Made by a program: the position numbers and the translations under genes. Positions 23,725 to 47,100 of a stretch of DNA of 64,000 nt are shown here, in pieces. This stretch comes from Diadema setosum (lineage: Eukaryota > Echinodermata > Echinoidea > Diadematoida > Diadematidae). The stretch covers positions 26,707,649-26,771,648 of the forward strand of contig NC_092685.1 in the NCBI RefSeq assembly GCF_964275005.1, written 5' to 3'. The notes under the pieces are model-generated. The model was not told the DNA's origin. It saw nothing but the letters and a program-made list of their open reading frames with translations, and did no database searches. The first letter of the stretch is position 1. Each line of letters opens with the position of its first letter.

Positions 23725-25865
23725 ATGGCAACAACCCGGTTGCTAGTACTGGCGGTGGGACTTCTTGGTCTTGTGGTTGCTGTTACCGCAGCAGATCCCG
23801 AGTTCGTGTACCCCGATTACTGGAACGATCCGGAACGGGACGCCTTTATTTACGGAACGTTTCCCGATGGCTTCATCTGGAGTTCGGCCACTTCCGCCTA
23901 CCAGATCGAAGGGGCTTGGAACGCAGATGGAAAGGGAGAGAGCATTTGGGACAATTTCACCCATGAAGGGGGCCACGTTGCCTACAACCAAAATGGCGAT
24001 GTCGCTTGCGACAGCTACAACAAGTAAGGCGCCATTTGTACTTTCCTTTTCTTATTCTGTCAATGTAATATTTTTGATAGCTTTACATGAGAATCTAGAC
24101 GTATGCGTATTTTTGATGGTGTGGTTTCTGTTTGCAGCATTTTGGTGGCAGTATCGTCCATGATTTGCAGCTCTTTCATGGCATTCATGTCATGATTATG
24201 CATTTACTCTCTATTGTAAATTCTGAACTAGGCAAGCGAAATCATTATAGCGACAAAAACTCACAATGTTATCGATGAAAATAGAAGTACAAAGAGAAAT
24301 TGAAATGACATTCAGCTGAACGCAGAAATACCAGGCAGATGGCAATTTCTGCAAACTCTAAACACCAATGATTTACAACAATAAATATTGTCAACTATGT
24401 TCCTATATTGACTTAATTAGCATAATTACAAGAGGTGGTGTGCAAAGTATATGACTAAAAATTAGCAGCGAGAAAAAATTTCAGCACCGGCTTTAATGCT
24501 AATTGCTGTATTAAGTCAGAGTGTCAGTAATCTGTAAGCACTGTCGAGATGATATGACGATATTTCATGAGACATTTCAGAGATTATCTTTCAACGTAGA
24601 CATAGAGACCGTCTATGTCAACCTAAAACGAATAATAACTAAAAAGGTCAGAAGTCTACCAAGTCAGTGGGGGAAAAAAAAAGAACTGTAATGAGCATAC
24701 TTTCATTGCCTTATCAACAGAATGCTACGTGAACACACACATACAGATGTACACACTATCTTGTAATAAAGAGAGAGGGGGGGGGGGGGGAGATAGAGAT
24801 ATCCATTATCTTTGTTGACCAAAGCATGGCGGATGTTCAAGTTAAGAGTACCTCTATATTTCACTCAAGAGAAGAGACTGTCCGACGGTTCATTGCAGGT
24901 ACCGAACGGATGTTGCTCTGATGAAAGCCATGGGTCTCAAGTACTACCGCTTCTCCATCGCCTGGTCTCGCGTCCTCCCGGACGGCACCATCAACAACAT
25001 CAACGAAGCCGGAGTCGCCTTCTACAACAACCTCATCGATGAAATGTTGGTGAACGGAATCTCGCCGATGGTGACGCTCTACCACTGGGACCTGCCCCAA
25101 GCCCTGCAAGACAAAGGAGGGTGGGACAGCGAGGACATTATCGACTACTTCGCCGACTACGCCGAGCTGTGCTTCCAGCGATTCGGAGATCGAGTGCCCC
25201 TCTGGATCACATTCAACGAACCGTGGATCGTGTCTGTTTTCGGCTACGGTACGGGCATCTTCGCCCCAGGACTGGCCGAGATTGGGTCTGCCCCGTACAG
25301 GGTCACTCACAACATAATCAGATCCCACGCAGCCGCGTATCACCGCTACGACGACAAGTACAAGGCAAGCCAGGTAAGCACAGCTGCATTTGTAATCACG
25401 TAATTTAATAATTTAAGTTACTACAGTGTACTATAGGAGAGCATGGAAGTGCTAGGAAAATTTACCCTAGGTCCTATTATAAGATTATTTTGTTTTATTC
25501 TTACCAAAAATATTGTGATGGTTGCAAGAACTTGCAACCATCACAATATTTTTGGTAAGAATAAAACAAAATAATTCCTATAATAGGACCTAGGGTAAAT
25601 TTTCTAGCACTATCGATGCTCTCTATAGTACACTGTCGTAATTTAACTTATCAAATACGTGATGTCCATTATCAGTGCTTGCACACTGTTTTATAGTACT
25701 CAGTAGTACTAGTATATTATAGCGTAATACACTAGCTCCATGGTCTTCTTCCCTATGGATAGGCAAAGATAGTCTGCTGGAAATTACATCATGCTATTTA
25801 CTCTTAGCCCCCCCCCCCCCCCAAAAAAAAAAAAAAAAAAAAAAAAAACCAAACAAACAAACAAA

Positions 25866-25904
<39 letters not shown>

Positions 25905-27186
25905 CAAAACAAAACAAAACAAAGCTCACGACAAAGCTTGACATTGTCATTTACGTGTCTAATTTCAATCATACTTAATTCAGAATGGCAAAGTTGGGAT
26001 CACCCTAAACTCCGACTGGTCCGAACCGTACGACAGGACCAACCAGACGAGCCTCGACGCCTCCGACCGCGCCCTCAACTTCAACATCGGATGGTTCGCT
26101 CATCCCATCTTCATCAACGGAGACTACCCTGAGATCATGAAGACCAAAGTGGCTAAGAAGAGTGCCGCCCAGGGCTTCAACCAATCTCGATTGCCTGAAT
26201 TCACCGAAGCTGAGAAGGCCTACATCAGGGGCACCGGAGACTTCTTTGGTCTGAACACCTACACCACCAATCTCTGCGTCGCCGTGCCGGAGAACCTTGA
26301 CGGCGACCCGAGCTACTGGGCGGACTCCGACATCGCCTCGTGGCAAGACGGCAGCTGGCCGGGGTCCGGCTCTGGCTGGCTCAAGATCGTCCCGTGGGGC
26401 ATTCGCCGTCTCGTCAACTGGATCTACAATGAGTACAATGTGCCGATTTACGTGACGGAAAATGGCGTCTCCACCAAGGATGTCTACGAAATAGATGACG
26501 TCATCCGGCAAGACTATTACCGCGCATACATCAACGAAGTCCTCAAAGGTAAAATACTGAATTTTAAAGTGCTGGGAACACAAGCAGAAAAGAGAATAGG
26601 GAAAGGTTTGGTCACGAGAGTGATCAGGTTACTAACACAAGGAGGGAACCGAACATTTTTATAATTCAAGCACACATGGTTTATTCTTGTGAAAGTCAAA
26701 CCATTTCTCTAATTTAGATTTGATTAAATTCTAAGTGAATTATTTCTATCAATAATGACAGTTTTTTATTGAAACTTCACTCTAATTTTGGCCTATTATA
26801 TTCCTCTCTTAATCTTAGCAAGATATCACATTAAACATTGAACCTTTCCCTCATCCTTATCCGCAGCTATTACACTGGATGGTGTTGATGTGAAAGGATA
26901 CACGGCATGGTCTCTTCTTGACAACTTCGAGTGGGGAGCCGGCTACACCGAGCGTTTCGGTCTCCACTACGTGGACTTCACCGACCCTGATCGACCACGA
27001 GAGGCTAAGAAGTCAACCACAGTGCTCTCCGAGATCATCGCCAACAACGGCTTCATTGCCGGGGCCGGGACTTCGTCACCCCAACCAACAACGGGTAAAG
27101 GGACGTCGATGAAATTTCAAGCCAGTGGCGTGGCGCTTACTTGTCTGATGGGTTTCTTATCATGGGCTCTGGCTCTTTCTTCGTGA
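23725..27186 (+). CDS. GH1-D: lactase-like beta-glycosidase, four exons, 552 aa
   Basis: Family GH1. Exons 23725-24023, 24899-25373, 25984-26548 and 26867-27186 sum to 1659 bp without stops, with phases 2, 0 and 1. The start ATG at 23,725 opens a clear signal peptide ([18 protein letters not shown]). YQIEGAW, HWDLPQ, TFNEPW (Glu about 207), YVTENG (Glu about 417) and DNFEW are all present. After the catalytic domain comes a Thr/Ser/Pro/Gly-rich linker, then a hydrophobic stretch ending in LALSS at the stop. This is the most GPI-like tail in the cluster. Exon 3 (565 bp) lacks the intron seen in GH1-B, its closest relative in length. It is on the same strand as GH1-C, 3.3 kb downstream. Substrate unknown. 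Confidence 0.9.
25421..25638. mobile_element. 218-bp near-perfect palindromic MITE, TA-flanked
   Basis: The two halves are reverse complements about a centre near 25,530: TTGTGATGGTTGCAAG meets CTTGCAACCATCACAA. The termini are CTACAGTGTACTATAG and, from the other end, CGACAGTGTACTATAG. A TA lies at each edge (25,419-25,420 and 25,639-25,640). ACAGTG-type ends with TA targets fit a Tc1/mariner-derived MITE. It lies in GH1-D intron 2. Confidence 0.8.
25808..25924. repeat. Compound C/A/AAAC/CA/AAAAC simple repeat
   Basis: Runs of C, then A, then AAAC units, CA units and AAAAC units in succession, in GH1-D intron 2 just before exon 3. Such compound runs are prone to assembly error. Confidence 0.9.
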
Positions 27187-30100
27187 TATGGGGAAAAAAC
27201 GAAGTAATTTGTTGTTGTTGTTGTTGTTGTTGTTTTTTCATAGCATATGATAAGCTGTCAACAAGTTAAACATATTTATTACAGCTGTACATAATATACT
27301 GTGGGCAGTAATATCGTCGTTAATCAGAAATACACAATGGCACACCTTTCATTCTGTGATAAAGATTAATTTGAATGGCTCAATGAAATGCGTTATGATT
27401 TGTTACTTTTATCAACGTATTCATCGCAAGAGGAGCAGCGGAACACTTTTGGCTCTTGAAAACATGCCAAAAAAAAAAATCGAAAGAGCATTCTTCAAAT
27501 TACGACTAAATACTTGACTCCAAGAAGATTCTACTCGAAGTCTCTTTTCGAATCGTGGTGAAGGGGAGATGTGAACCATTGACTCTTTCCCCTCCCACAC
27601 AAACACACATACAAACACACACACTACTAAAGATCCCGCTGCCCCTGCATGTAATACTGCTTTTGAGGACCAATGAATTATCAGAACATTCTATTGTTTT
27701 ATGATGTCAAACGAACAATGTATTATGAAGAGAATTTCATTGCTTTGCGCTTTTTGAACGAACTTTGAAATACAGAGAATTTTGAATTGTGGAAATTTGA
27801 TTTGCGCAACGTATACAGTTACAGGAGTAAAAGCAGCTTCCAGTAGAAGGCTCGATGAATTTGATACTTATTGGAGGAAAGAGGGTTGTATGTGTGTGTG
27901 GGTGTGGGGGGTATGTGCGTGTGTGCTTGTGTGTGTGTGTGTGTGTGTGTGCGTGTGTAGAAGTGTGTGCCTGTGTGTATGAGAAATATCTTACTTTTCC
28001 TTTGCCAAGGTCATGCAAGTGTAGAGTACACTTGATTGAGCTTGCGATGCGAACGTATATTAGACTCTTGTTAGTTTAGGACATGCAGGTGGTGAGTAAA
28101 CGTGCATAATAAAATTCAAAATCATCATTATCAAGCTTCAGATTCGTTTGTTTAACTTTGTCTGTGCGTCATTTGTCAAGAACATAAGACACTCTCAATT
28201 CCAGCCACTTATAAGAGTTTTCAGACTATGGTGCCGAGCCTGTGTATTATTGCATGATGTCTGAAAGCACTACCAATTATTTTTTACAATCAAGCAGAAA
28301 TGCAGGAAACTATACGCTGATAAAAAAAGATCGACAAATCGAAAGCAACACATTTTGAATTAATCTTTGGGAGTCAACTTTTATTGATTTTAATTCTTTG
28401 ATGTCATAATATAGCTGTAAGTAGACCTACACAGAAATTTGTCGTAGAAATAACAGTGAAAGCGAACAGCTTCATGAATCTTCAAATTGATGAAATTGTT
28501 GCCTTGAGTTGATTTTATTGCGACGTAAATAAGTGTTTTGGTAGTAGCCATTATAAAACATCATGGCATACATAGTCCTGTTTGATTATGTATGCCCATG
28601 ATTTTTCATAAATTATATATATATATATATAGGAAACGTGACGACAGTGTAGCAGAGAGAAAATGAGCGTAAAGAGATACATTACATTACCTAGCATAAC
28701 AAACCATGACTGACCCCCCCCCCCCAAAAAAAAAAAATAAATGAAAAGGAATATGAATTAAACAATATGAAACAATATTATTATTCATGCGGACTGGCAT
28801 ATTAGTGGAAGGAAACGTTGTTTAAATTTGTGGATAGCTTGTCAAACTTGTATACTTTCTACATCAATTTCACTTCATTTCAAGGTTAAAAAATAGACTC
28901 CACAAAAAAGGGAAAAGTCATTATGTTGATTTCAAAAAAGCACATGCAGCAATTGAATACCAGGCGCAACGACAATTTCCATGCATTAGGATTGCTTGTT
29001 CATCGATTGAAAAACAAAACAAAACAAAACAAAACGTATGACTTGCTAAATACATCTAGATATTCCAGACTGAAATATTTCCTTCCATCCACTGACCCTG
29101 TTGAACGGACATTATTCAGTAGATGCTCAGCTAAGCTATATCACACATGTCAGAGGCCTTGGCATTGACTTTAGAGACGCATATTACTATTTCGTCACGA
29201 CTTGGCATTCTGCAATGATATAAATTATGGTCTGCTACTTAATGGATCTCTTACAGTGTTAGCTTTATTCTTCCGAAGGGCGCTGACATAATGATAGCCC
29301 AGCATTTCCATGTAACCATAATTGGTCAAGAGGAGTATAGGAAAAGATACCTTGTCCAATAATTACTAGCACATAATCTCAACACAGCTAACGTTCTTTG
29401 CTGATGCCAGAACGTTATTCCCTATACCATGTTGTTTATACATTTTCGGAACGTATTGTGTGGCATCATCACCATCGATTACAAGATTTATGATTATGAG
29501 AAATTATTGCAAGATTCCATTTTAATGAGAGATGACACATGTAGTGAGGGATGACATCACGACAGAATAAAGAAGTACTTATTCCACTTAAGTATCTATC
29601 ATATTCATTGACTGCTTTGGAAGTTTACAGTAAGAACTGTTGTACACATGTGTTACTGGAATACCCTGTCCCTAATCTGCACTCATTGACTGATCGCAGC
29701 AATAGTGCCCATGTCCGTCGTTACACAGGTTTCATTCACACGATTACATTCCTTAAAAAAAAGAAAAAAACTAGGAAGTCTTTTGTACCCTTATATGCCG
29801 CAATAATATCCCTATTTTCATGAATTTATTGTCAGATTTTTCGCAAGGAGAAAGGGAAAAAATTACAGCGTCTTGCCGAATTGTTGACAGCTTGTCTTTA
29901 AGATTAGCTCATAATTATGTAGCTTAAGACATTACAACCCAACGACACCTTGCCATTCGGCACCATCATCGCCACCGTCACTATTACCATTCTCTTTCTC
30001 AAGTCTTCCAGCTCAAACATGAATTTTGTGAGCCCAACAGCATATGACTTAATGCAATATTAAATCATTATTGACATACCAATCAACCGACAGGCTCTCT

Positions 30101-30220
30101 GAATGACAAAATGCTGTCAAGATGAATAATTGTTTTTCAGCATCTGATATACAGTCGATCTGCCGAGCCATGGGCTCATAATGCTAAACCAAACTAACCC
30201 ATTGTCCACTATGAGACAGA
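27187..30220. other. Intergenic between convergent GH1-D and GH1-E
   Basis: Both genes end here. It holds a GTT run just after the D stop, a GT-rich microsatellite at about 27,890-27,985, a C/A run near 28,715 and a TA patch near 28,615. A stretch at about 28,520-28,580 (GTAGTAGCCATTATAAAACA) matches part of the SINE-like repeat at 37.4 kb. A minus-strand AATAAA at 29,825-29,830 could serve GH1-E. No gene seen. Confidence 0.5.
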
Positions 30221-40856
<10,636 letters not shown>

Positions 40857-41429
40857 TCATCAAATTCGACACTATACACCGCTGTCAATCTCAAAATTAG
40901 AAGGAAAAAAAATATCTTCGAAATGATTACAAGTTTATTGCGTCGTAATGGAGATACGCTTCGAACTGCAGTCGCTTATTGTTAGGGGGCGGTTCAGAGA
41001 TCATAAGCATAGAGCGTTCTTGATCATTTTATTACCGACCGTTATGTCAATATACAAGGGTTATAACTCAAGAGCAGTTGCACTGTTGATCACAGAATGT
41101 GACCTGCCAGCGTGTTAAAACAGTCAATATTTGTTCGTTGGCGCGTTGATACCTCGATATCGGAGTGGTGGAAATTGGAATACATGTATGTGATCGAAAT
41201 AAAGCTTACTTTTATTTGTATACATAATATGTATCATAATATTCCAGTGTGTGTGTGGGGGGGGGGGGGGAGGGAGGGGGTTGGGTAGAGGGTTAGGGTT
41301 AGGACGTGGTTTGGGGATCAAGCGTGAATGGTCTGTTCGCCGTCCCCCGCCTAAAATGAAAGGAATCTCGGGGACAGAAACTCGAAAATGTGTTTCCCTG
41401 TGCCTCTCCCCCTTTTTTTGCAAGCCAAA

Positions 41430-41460
<31 letters not shown>

Positions 41461-41960
41461 CGGGTGGATCGAGCTGACCCCCACCCCCCTCAAGCCACAG
41501 TCCGGTTACTCGGTCCCTGTGTATATTTCATTACTACGTATACACAAATGAGTGTTTGGCATGCTTTCTGTGTAGAATAAAAATTCAGCTGCAAATGTAA
41601 CAAATCGTGACAAAATATTAAGAGCTTTCACGTGATGATGTATGTAGGCCTGTACGAGAAAAAAATTAGTACAGCACGACCAGCATAAATAAACACAAAA
41701 ATTTATTGCAACATTAAAACAGTCGACAATATTGCATACACACACGCACACACACTCCTACACAGACAATTATGAACTGATACATGTATTCTGCTCAACC
41801 ACATACAGTCCATACACATTTCACATACCGGCAATTCCATCAGATATCAATACACTGTATAAACGAAGCACTTACATAATTATACAATACACCAAGTCTC
41901 TGTACATTTGAGTCGTTGTGACCAAAATTCTCACATGACGAGTAGGCACTACTGACGTAG

Positions 41961-42422
41961 GCCAGTTCGGAGTTCCACTTTGCGCATGAGCAGAAAGAAG
42001 GTCATTATTCGTACCATGTTTTGTTTTTTTTTTTAATCCCTAGGATAAGCATCTGTGATGTAATGATTATTCATGTAATCCTTGAAAATGCTGCTTGCCA
42101 GCACATCCACTGGACAGCAAAAATGGTACATGTATTTGGTAATATCAATAGAAAGAGATTGTTAATACATTCAATGCAAAATAATGAAATGGATGCTTTC
42201 TCAAGTGTTATTTATTGACGGATCATTCTGGTCATCTGGTCTACGCAAGTTCATGCTTTGTTTTAACAGGACTGATGAATCCAGAAATATTGTTTTGTAA
42301 AGCTTATGTCTTATGTCGCTCTGAAAGCGAGTAAAGTGTCCCTATCCGACTGAGAAAAAAAAACAAAAAAAAAAACAGAGGTAATTCGTACCAATGTGCC
42401 CATGAGCTAACTCCGAACTGGC
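41961..42422. mobile_element. Probable MITE with GCCAGTTCGGAGTT termini
   Basis: A perfect 14-bp inverted pair GCCAGTTCGGAGTT (41,961-41,974) and AACTCCGAACTGGC (42,409-42,422). The arms extend imperfectly inward (CGCATGAGC against GCCCATGAGC, and ATTCGTACC on both). Non-coding interior. Target duplication not clear. Confidence 0.6.
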
Positions 42423-43214
42423 TTATAAATACAAACTCAACGGTGCATACCGAGGTCACTGATGATATTTAAATCTGTGCCATTGTGCACAACTGATAAA
42501 GCTGACGATTATTATCACACAATGGATATTACCCCCGAGAGCATTTATTGTCTGGAAACCATTCGCATGGCACCTCATGTTTTCTCCCTTCTCCCAACAT
42601 TCAAGAACTAAGCAACCATCCACAGCAGTTGTCTCTTTTTGCGTCCTGGAGGTTTGTTTGTTTGTTTGTTTGTTTTTTCTTTGATTAGCTCTACAAAAAT
42701 CTAAACATTGAAGAACATGAAAATCAAAATTTCGAGAAGGCTAGATCTATTATATAGTTGTCGAAGGAAACCACACTTGACAGAATTTTTGGCTTGAAAG
42801 GTACAAAGGTATGTATTATTGCAACTGCATGTCTTAAGTCTCAGTAACATTCCAGCTTTATCAAAGCTGCATAAGCTTAGTGAAGTATACACATCTCTAT
42901 GCAATGCCTATAAACGAGCGGACCACGAGGATAGAAACTATCCCAGGAGCGTGGGGTGCATCCAGTCAGCATTGGCCCGGGAAGCTACCCGTAAGCAGGA
43001 GAGTAAACAGTGTCACAGACGGCTGGCCATGCAGCACAGCGGATGTAATAGTCCTATTAACTCTGGTCCCCTTAAAATACCCCATTTTGTTCAAATTTCG
43101 GAAGTATTCTGCTTGTTTCGTTTTGCTTTGTTTTATTTTTGTCTCTCTGTCTGTGCTTTTATTCAAAGCAGAAAAAAATAATTGTGGCGTTGTTATTTTT
43201 TTTGGTGATGTTCG

Positions 43215-43700
43215 ATATTCCGAGGTCTCGTTCATCTGATTATAAAATGAGGTTCGTTATCCGAAGGTTAAACGTTATTTCGAAACGCACAATTTCCCTA
43301 TACCTATATAGAGGTTCGTTAATTCGAAAATAAAAAAGGGCTTCATTAATCCGAAAATTTGCGGCGTTATTCCGAAGTTTCGTGATTCCAAAAATGAAAT
43401 AAGAATTGCCTTTCCTAGGGCTCGATAATCCAAAAGTGAAATAAGGTTCTTAATTCCAAAGGTTCGTTAATCGATCCGAAACTCAAATAGGGTTTCTTAT
43501 TTCGAAGGTTCGTTAATCCGAAAATGTAATGACAGTGCAGTTCTAACGAACCGTCGGAATTGCGAACCTTATTTCGTTTTCGGATTAACGAACCTTTGGA
43601 ATGACGACTCATATTTCATTTTTCGAATCACGAAACTTCGGGAAAACGGATCTAATTTCACTCTTGGTTTAACGAGCTTTCGGAGTAACGAAATGTAACC
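43215..43700. repeat. Imperfect TTCGTTAATCCGAAAATG repeat array, both orientations
   Basis: Degenerate units of about 26 bp (GGTTCGTTAATCCGAAAATG plus AAATAA) recur on the plus strand to about 43,530, then in inverted form (TTCGGATTAACGAACC) to about 43,700. It looks like a decayed palindromic minisatellite or transposon interior. No coding content. Confidence 0.65.
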
Positions 43701-43742
43701 GTTATTCTTGCTCAGGGGTCCTACACCTTATGATGCTGAGCG

Positions 43743-44049
43743 CAGAGACTCCAACTCTCCCATTTTCGGCGGGAGATTTCCCGCCGAAAACCCATTTTTG
43801 CAAAATCTCCCGTTCTCCCGCTTCTGAGATTTAATTTCTCCCGCCCTGGTTCTGTCTCCCGTTGGAAAGGATTTCTTACTTATTACTATCGTATGTTGAA
43901 AAAAAAAATAAGCCTTAGATAGCACCAGAGAGCATCTAGAACCCTAGGAACTTCGCGCTTCGCACTCATCAACTTAGAGTCTCCCGTTTGCTAGGGGTTT
44001 CGGGCGGGAGAATCTCCAGATCAGAAGGTGCTTGGGGTTGGAGTCTCTG
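43743..44049. mobile_element. 307-bp MITE with TGAGCG target duplication
   Basis: Inverted termini CAGAGACTCCAAC/GTTGGAGTCTCTG, flanked on both sides by TGAGCG (43,737-43,742 and 44,050-44,055). The interior is rich in TCTCCCG words. It ends about 80 bp downstream of the transporter stop codon, so it may lie in the 3' UTR. Confidence 0.8.
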
Positions 44050-44131
44050 TGAGCGGCGACCGGACATGAGGGACACAGAGGGTTCAAGTTCTTGAAGGAG
44101 TAAGTCACAGGTAGCAGACTTTCAGGCACTT

Positions 44132-47100
44132 CTATCGAAACCTCTTAACAAGCATCAGCAACACTGTCAGTAGAGCAGAGACGAAGGCGAATACTCCAAT
44201 GGAAATGAAGGCTGTATCGAATGATTCCGTAACATCGTACACAGTACCTTTGGAAGAAAAAAAAAAAGAGAACAGATGAGATAAATGGTGATTTGTGTTA
44301 GTATGATCGGAATCGTTTAAACATTAATTTAGCCATAGTTAATCTACAATACTCGACCTTTGTCAAAGTTGCAACACTCACCTGTTATGTATCCGGAAAT
44401 GAGAAGCCCCGACCCAGTGGCGAAAAGAAAATAGGACAGCATTCGCGGAAAATTTGCTTTCGACACATAAACATCCAGAACGGCAAAGCTGGCAGGTAAG
44501 CTACCGAAGACACCAAATCCGACGAAGAAGGAGCACGTCACAAGATGTGCTAAAGACGATCCGGTAGAATAGAGAATAAGGCCAAGTCCTGCAAGGCTGC
44601 AATTAATGACGTAGAGTACGGCGGCTGACTCTCGTTTGCAGTGCAATATGAGAGCAGAGAGTGCCTGATTCACCAGGCCTCCGGCAGCACCGGCGAAGGG
44701 AAGATAGGCCGAAGTAGTTTCATCCAGTCCTTTGGATACGGCGCAGGACACCATGAAGAGAGACCAACCAGACAGCGCTAACTCTATAAGGAATTTGCAT
44801 GGCAAGAAAAGTACGATAAATGGCCATTCTTCAATCACTGCCTGCAAGCACGTTTTGTACCACGAGTTCTGTTCACCCCTGTTTTTCGGTAGAGCGAGAT
44901 CGACTGATTCCGATGAGCTCTGGTGAAACACAACGGAATTCGCGGGTCGGTCATTTTTCGTCAGCCTCCCGACAGGTCTGCGGTGGCTTTCCATGTCGGG
45001 AGGCGTTTTGAAAGTCTCGGCCGCAGGCACCGTGTGTAGGAAGATGGCCCCGAGAATCACTAAGGTGCCTTCGAGTCCGTAGGATTTCAAGGCGTGTGCT
45101 ACAATCAACGGGAGGATCATACCACCGACCGAGCTACATGCCATGCACAGCGAGTTCATGCTGCCGAATCGCTCACCAAAATACTGCTGCAATGTTTCGG
45201 TTCCAACTTGAGTAATGGGTGAACCGAAGATACCTTGGAGAAGCAAAGAAAAGAAAAAGAAAAATCTGAAACGAGTTTTCTAGATTTCAATGAAGTTTAC
45301 TTTCTTATGACACTTGTCATGAATATGCATTTCATGTTGAATTTCCACGACCGGTCGTGGGTTTTCAGCCAATCAAGATACAGTAATTAAAATGCAAGCG
45401 CAAGCAAAATGCAAAGATAGGACAGTCGTAAGCCTACTCGTAAGGTCAGGTCGTACGACTGGGTCTTATGGCGTATGGTCGTGAGTCGTATAATGTGCGG
45501 CGGGCTTATTATACGTATTACCTGTTCGGCCCACGTTGGAGCAGAGGGTGGATCGAGATTGGGGGACACGATGGCGCTCGAGGCGAGGGGGTGGGGAATA
45601 ATGTTTTGTTGTTGCTTAAGTCTGGTATGGTGGTAGTGATTTGTTTGTTGTCAGAAAATACGCGTGACATGTTGTGCCACCAATGTTTTCCTCCCTTCCC
45701 TGATACAGTGTATCCATGAAAGTATAAACCTACTATTTTAGTTGCCATTTAAAAAAAAAAAAGTTGTTATTTTGCTCTTTGTGTTCAAATGTTTATCTAT
45801 TTTTTTATTAACTTATCTTCTGAAAAGCATCTTTGCCTTACCTTCTATCAATCATTTATCACAATAGCAGTGGCGGATTCAGAGAGGGCGCACCGGGAGC
45901 TCGCCCCCTCTTTATTTGTTGTTAAAACAAAAGAAATAAAAAGAAAAATGAGATGAAACCCGGAAGTAGCACCAGAAATATTGTACAATACAAAATGTTT
46001 GGTGCTATTAGTATAGACCAGTTCAGTGTTTACATATACCAATTTTTGCAAATAGCAATGAATGGCATGTTTCCACGTATCACTTGCACAGGGAAAACTG
46101 ACTTATTAAGCAAGCTTTAACACAACTAACACAGGAAAGGAAATTCACGCAGAACTTACCTACGACAACCATCGCGATGCCGAACCACAGAGCCGAATGA
46201 ACGAACGCAGAGATCATGATGGCAAGACCTGCTAAGAGACTGCTGGTCATGGCCAGCGCCCTTCGATTCACTCGACGTGCGAGAGCAAACACGAGTGGAC
46301 CTTGGTGAGAGAACACAATAACATTCCTCTTAAAGAGTGACAAGAGCAGGACCAAGTTCAAATTTCGGCACGTCACGAGCTAGACACCCACGAGTCATAC
46401 TGTCCACGAGTCATATAGCCCACGAGTCATATAGCCCACGAGTCATATAGCCCATAAGCTAGATACGAAGTTCACAAGGTCCTCGAGCTCGACATCAAGT
46501 AAAATAGACCCATGAGCTAGGCACTATAGGCAAATAAGTCCCGCGAGTTAGACGCTATATAGGCAAATAAGGCCTATAACGAGCTCTACAGAGGCAAAAG
46601 GGCGTATGAACTCGACATTACATTAGTGCAGTCGAGCCCATAATGGACCCTTTTTGCATGGTGTCGTTTGCAATACATCCTTGATTACACCTTAAGTAAC
46701 TGATAGCGAAATTTCGTTACAATATGTTGTCCAAAGGGGTAAAAAATAAAAGAAGACGGTTGAAGTGACACCGATCCTAAATTTGAAATTAATTTAAATG
46801 TATCTTTGGTTCTTTTGACCAATTCTTACCCAGATTGGAGTATAATATTGCAGCTTATTTTGTTCTGGTTTGAATGGATGTGCACAGTTTTCATTTCAAA
46901 AATGAAACAAAATGATGTATGATAGGATTTTTTTTTTTTAATGTTTTAATAATGAAACTCCCTTTTGTTGTTTTCAAGTACTGTACTTTACATACTTAAC
47001 CTCACTTGCTGGCAAAAACATTTAATGTGAACCGTGGAGTAGGCCTATAATGTAAGAAGAAATCATGCTTCTAATATGTGTACAGTACTTAAAACGCAGT

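Noticed and set aside
8640-27985. CRISPR-like arrays suggested by short tandem repeats
   Set aside because: The repeats are eukaryotic microsatellites without unique spacers, and the genome is animal.
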